Source: Constantimarinum furrinae
GTDB taxonomy: Bacteria > Bacteroidota > Bacteroidia > Flavobacteriales > Flavobacteriaceae
Direction: 5' to 3'
NCBI RefSeq assembly: GCF_014295415.1
Contig: NZ_CP052909.1
Coordinates: 2,356,001 to 2,420,000, forward strand
Length of the DNA: 64,000 bases
Shown here: positions 61,545 through 64,000 of the stretch, piece by piece
Layout: every line of letters begins with the position of its first letter
How positions within the stretch are numbered: the stretch's first letter is position 1
Position numbers and translations under genes: made by a program
The notes under the pieces: generated by a model
Database searches by the model: none
Told to the model about the DNA's origin: nothing
Seen by the model: the letters and a program-made list of their open reading frames with translations, nothing else

Positions 61545-62147
61545 TCAATTTTCGCAAACATTCCGAACTTTTTTAATGGCGTCGAGCTCTTTCCATACAG
61601 GATGATCGAAGGTTTTAGGTGAAAATCGAAAGATCACCATAGCGCGTTTGGCTTCTTCACAATAATGTTGTTCCCATCTAATTTGCACAGTAATTAATTT
61701 GCCGGTATGAAATCCATCGAAAAGCGTCATTGTACCATGCAGGTTTTTAGATTCTTTCTCGGTTTCAGAACTTCGAAGCTTTAGAACTGGATCGGGAAAA
61801 TCAGTTGCCCAATGGTTTGGAATCATTAGGCCGGTGAAATAGCCTCTCAGATTTCGCTCAATTTGTTCAAAACTTAGCGGTCCGGCACTTTCCACACTCC
61901 ATGCCATGACCAGAGTCCAGAATCGATCGCTTTCAGGATCTGACCAGCCCGGTGCAAAACGCAATTCCTCAAAACCTGTGAGGGTCATTTCCGGTACCCA
62001 TTCTACAGGAAATTTAATGATCTCTTTCCCCCAGGTTTCTTCAGCTTGAAGGATGGAAGGCTGAATTGTTGACTGACAAATTACTGATATACTATTTAAG
62101 AATACCAAAAGAAACGCGGCAATAGTGGTTTTGTTTATAAAAGACAT
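61545..62147 (-). CDS. Secreted protein of unrecognised family, paralogue B
   Basis: I use the ATG at 62147 (MSFINKTTIAAFLLVFLN), which gives a signal peptide; the open frame upstream adds 16 doubtful codons. The 200 residues match paralogue A: TWGKEIIKFP, GFEELRFAPGWS, RFWTLVMAWSV, YFTGLM, FRFSPKTFDHPVWKELDAI, with Cys163 and Cys198 at the same places. No known domain is recognised. Its stop is eight bases from the stop of the converging regulator gene, and operator element B lies 36 bases upstream of its start. Confidence 0.8.
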   Translation of the reverse strand: MSFINKTTIAAFLLVFLNSISVICQSTIQPSILQAEETWGKEIIKFPVEWVPEMTLTGFEELRFAPGWSDPESDRFWTLVMAWSVESAGPLSFEQIERNLRGYFTGLMIPNHWATDFPDPVLKLRSSETEKESKNLHGTMTLFDGFHTGKLITVQIRWEQHYCEEAKRAMVIFRFSPKTFDHPVWKELDAIKKVRNVCEN

Positions 62148-62161
62148 CTGTTTTTTTTTGA

Positions 62162-62169
62162 TAAAAATA
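62162..62169 (-). promoter_or_regulatory. Putative -7 element of paralogue B
   Basis: TATTTTTA on the - strand, 14 bases before the start at 62147 and 14 bases from operator element B. The layout matches the yceI promoter at 60573-60580. Confidence 0.45.
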
Positions 62170-62182
62170 TAAGACAGAAGCT

Positions 62183-62217
62183 TGTGAAATGTCAAAAGGA
62201 AGTAAAAAAAGTGTGAA
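62183..62217. promoter_or_regulatory. Operator-like element B: second copy of the TGTnA repeat site
   Basis: TGTCA at 62190, AGTAA at 62201 and TGTGA at 62212 keep the 11-base pitch. Aligned with element A (60594-60629) it has GTGAAAT, GTCAAAA, GTAAAA and GTGT-AA in common, with a two-base gap. The block lies 36 bases before the paralogue B start. On the - strand it also contains TTTG, which might act as a distant -33 box. Confidence 0.7.
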
Positions 62218-62316
62218 TTTAAGGATCGTTATACATCGGCTTCAGTGTATTCTGATATAAAAGGCATTATAGCTCTTATTGTTAGTGAGGCGTGTTCCGG
62301 CACCTGAGAAATTCTT

Positions 62317-62324
62317 TATATTTG
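62317..62324 (+). promoter_or_regulatory. Putative -7 element of the M13 peptidase gene
   Basis: TATATTTG fits TAnnTTTG and lies 19 bases before the ATG at 62344. No clear -33 element is seen. Confidence 0.5.
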
Positions 62325-62343
62325 TGTAAACCAGAAACTCATT

Positions 62344-64000
62344 ATGAAAAAACTACTACTTCTTTCCGTATTGCTAACCATTTTAATTGGATGTAAGAAT
62401 GAAAAAGATGCTGAACCTACTAAAGACACTACTGAGATCAAGCCGGTGGTCTTCGACGGGATCTCTCCCGAAATAAAGCCCGGAGATAATTTCTTTGCGC
62501 ATGTAAATCAGCAATGGTATGACAAGGCTGTGATCGACGAGGATCAGGTAGGAGTAGGGTCGTATCGATTTTTAAATATTCCGCAGCAGGAATTGCTCAA
62601 AGACATATTGGAAGAAGTATCACAACACGAACACCCAAAAGGAAGTATTGAGCAAATGGTGGGAGATTTCTATGCTTCGGGAATGGATACCATAAGTATA
62701 AACGAACGCGGAATTAAACCGCTTATGCCATATTTAAACCGCATTGAGGCATTACGTGACGTTTCTGTGATGATGAAATTTGTTGGCTTGCAGATAAAAC
62801 AGGGAAATCATTCTATAGTGAGTCCGTATATTTCTCCCGACCAGATGAACAGTTCAATAAATATTGTTCATTTCTCTCAAAGCGGTATAGGGCTACCCGA
62901 TCGTGATTATTACTTCGGAACGGATGCTTCGATTAAGGAAATTCAGGCGGCATATAAAGCCTATCTCACCAGATTATTTGAACTGGCAGGAGAAGCCGAT
63001 GCTGCTAAAAAAGCTGAAAAAGTATACGCCATTGAAAAGAAACTGGCCGAATCTCATAAAACTCGAATCGAGCGGCGCGTAGTAAAGGAAAACTACCATA
63101 AAATGGCGGTTTCAGATCTGGATGCCAGTATGAAGAATATTGGTTGGTCTGCATTGTTGGAAACACTGGGAATGGATGTAGATTCAGTAGATGTACGTCA
63201 GCCTGAATACTACAAAAAACTGAATTCCATGCTTACTTCAGTTCCTTTATCCGACTGGAAATTATATCTTAAAGCTCATGCGATAAGTTCAAATGACAAT
63301 ATTTTAAGCAGACCCTTTCAGGATGCATCTTTCGAATATTCGAAGGTACTCTCCGGACAGTCGGAGCAGCAGTCCAGAGCCAAACAAATGGTGCGGCGTG
63401 TCGATGGACAGTTGGGCTTTGCACTAGGGCAGATCTACGTAAAGCGTCATTTTACCGAAGAGGCCAAACAACGGGCACTGGATCTGGTAAATAACTTTCA
63501 GCTCGCCCTGGAAAAACGCATCGATGCGCTGGACTGGATGAGCGACAGCACTAAAGTAAAGGCCAAGGATAAATTGTTTGCCATCAAGAAAAAGATAGGT
63601 TACCCCGATGTTTGGCGCACCTATGATGTAACTATAGATCGTGATAAATTCTTTGAAAACGTAGTAAAATTACGCAAGGATGATTACGAATACAATCTGA
63701 AAAAATTAAACCAACCACCCAACAGAGATGAGTGGTTTACCACCCCTTCAACGGTTACGGCCTATTACAACCCATCACTGAACGAGATCGTTTTTCCCGC
63801 CGGGATATTACAATCACCTTATTTCGACCTTTATGCCGATGATGCCGTGAATTACGGAGGAATAGGGATGGTGATAGGGCATGAGTTCACGCATGCTTTC
63901 GACGATCAAGGGGCACAATATGATAAAAACGGCAACGTAAGCAATTGGTGGACCGAAGAAGATTATACCAAATTTAAAGCAAAGACTCAGCAGATCATCG
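62344..64000 (+). CDS. M13 family zinc metallopeptidase (neprilysin/PepO-like), lipoprotein, 3' end outside window
   Basis: The frame is open to the window edge (552 codons). It starts with a lipoprotein signal (LLTILIGC, Cys17), followed by the M13 N-terminal domain (GDNFFAHVNQQWYDKA, GLPDRDYYF). The zinc site HEFTH is at residues 513-517 in GMVIGHEFTHAFDDQG, preceded by TAYYNPSLNEIVFPAG, the NAYY-type substrate motif. The second-half zinc ligand (ExxxD) should lie just past the window. It should act as an envelope endopeptidase on oligopeptides. Confidence 0.93.
   Translation, partial: MKKLLLLSVLLTILIGCKNEKDAEPTKDTTEIKPVVFDGISPEIKPGDNFFAHVNQQWYDKAVIDEDQVGVGSYRFLNIPQQELLKDILEEVSQHEHPKGSIEQMVGDFYASGMDTISINERGIKPLMPYLNRIEALRDVSVMMKFVGLQIKQGNHSIVSPYISPDQMNSSINIVHFSQSGIGLPDRDYYFGTDASIKEIQAAYKAYLTRLFELAGEADAAKKAEKVYAIEKKLAESHKTRIERRVVKENYHKMAVSDLDASMKNIGWSALLETLGMDVDSVDVRQPEYYKKLNSMLTSVPLSDWKLYLKAHAISSNDNILSRPFQDASFEYSKVLSGQSEQQSRAKQMVRRVDGQLGFALGQIYVKRHFTEEAKQRALDLVNNFQLALEKRIDALDWMSDSTKVKAKDKLFAIKKKIGYPDVWRTYDVTIDRDKFFENVVKLRKDDYEYNLKKLNQPPNRDEWFTTPSTVTAYYNPSLNEIVFPAGILQSPYFDLYADDAVNYGGIGMVIGHEFTHAFDDQGAQYDKNGNVSNWWTEEDYTKFKAKTQQII

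Overview
The window reads as chromosomal DNA of a free-living, probably marine member of the Flavobacteriaceae (Bacteroidota). The evidence is type IX secretion (T9SS) sorting domains on secreted proteins, a PorP/SprF-family protein, a 288-residue RpoD-type sigma factor, promoters of the TAnnTTTG type, AT-rich compact genes, and many families typical of the phylum (SatD-DUF3307 pair, HisB and HisIE fusions, TonB receptor with a Cys-rich small partner). No rRNA, tRNA, CRISPR array, insertion sequence or prophage was seen. No gene-free stretch exceeds about 280 bases.

Layout. 1-6175: histidine operon hisG(3' end)-D-C-B-H-A-F-IE on the + strand with overlapping or nearly touching genes. 6224-12027: corA, a small membrane protein, a DUF2461 protein, a satD-DUF3307 pair preceded by four 22-base palindromes at an exact 29-base pitch, a hypothetical gene and an aldehyde dehydrogenase. 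12075-22028: a secreted BNR/VPS10-type propeller, a LolA-like secreted protein, an endonuclease/phosphatase-fold protein, two MscS channels around a DUF3817 gene, a VanX-like dipeptidase, a short-chain dehydrogenase and a pirin-like protein. 22142-28713: a three-gene surface cassette (Ig-repeat adhesin with T9SS type B tail, PorP/SprF, OmpA/PD40 protein) with a CI-like regulator divergent from it. 29595-32429: an OmpA lipoprotein, a third MscS channel and a divergent RpoD paralogue. 32593-46074: a T9SS carboxypeptidase with a small membrane-protein partner, a VTT protein, an M19 dipeptidase lipoprotein, a second VPS10-type propeller, TfoX-like, orphan ExbD, glutaredoxin-like and DinB-like proteins, and a T9SS BNR protein. 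46186-51340: a cold-shock-domain protein, a GlxA-type AraC regulator divergent from a four-gene SRPBCC/VOC cluster, a zinc-ribbon protein and a DEAD/DEAH helicase starting at TTG. 51447-59349: an S41-like protease, a Cys/His-rich small protein with a TonB receptor, a YtxH-like protein and a third VPS10-type propeller. 59394-62147: YceI plus two paralogous secreted proteins of unknown family around a membrane-anchored winged-helix regulator. 62344-64000: the 5' part of an M13 peptidase gene.

The most interesting region is 59394-62217. A regulator built as a reversed ToxR (periplasmic sensor first, PhoB-type DNA-binding domain last) lies between two copies of an unrecognised secreted family. 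The same operator-like element (28 of 34 aligned bases, TGTnA repeats 11 bases apart) lies 36-38 bases before the start codons of the yceI operon and of the second copy. Two further operator candidates come directly from the sequence: the 29-base palindrome array before satD, and a 10-base direct repeat with 22-base spacing between the GlxA-type regulator and its SRPBCC/VOC cluster.
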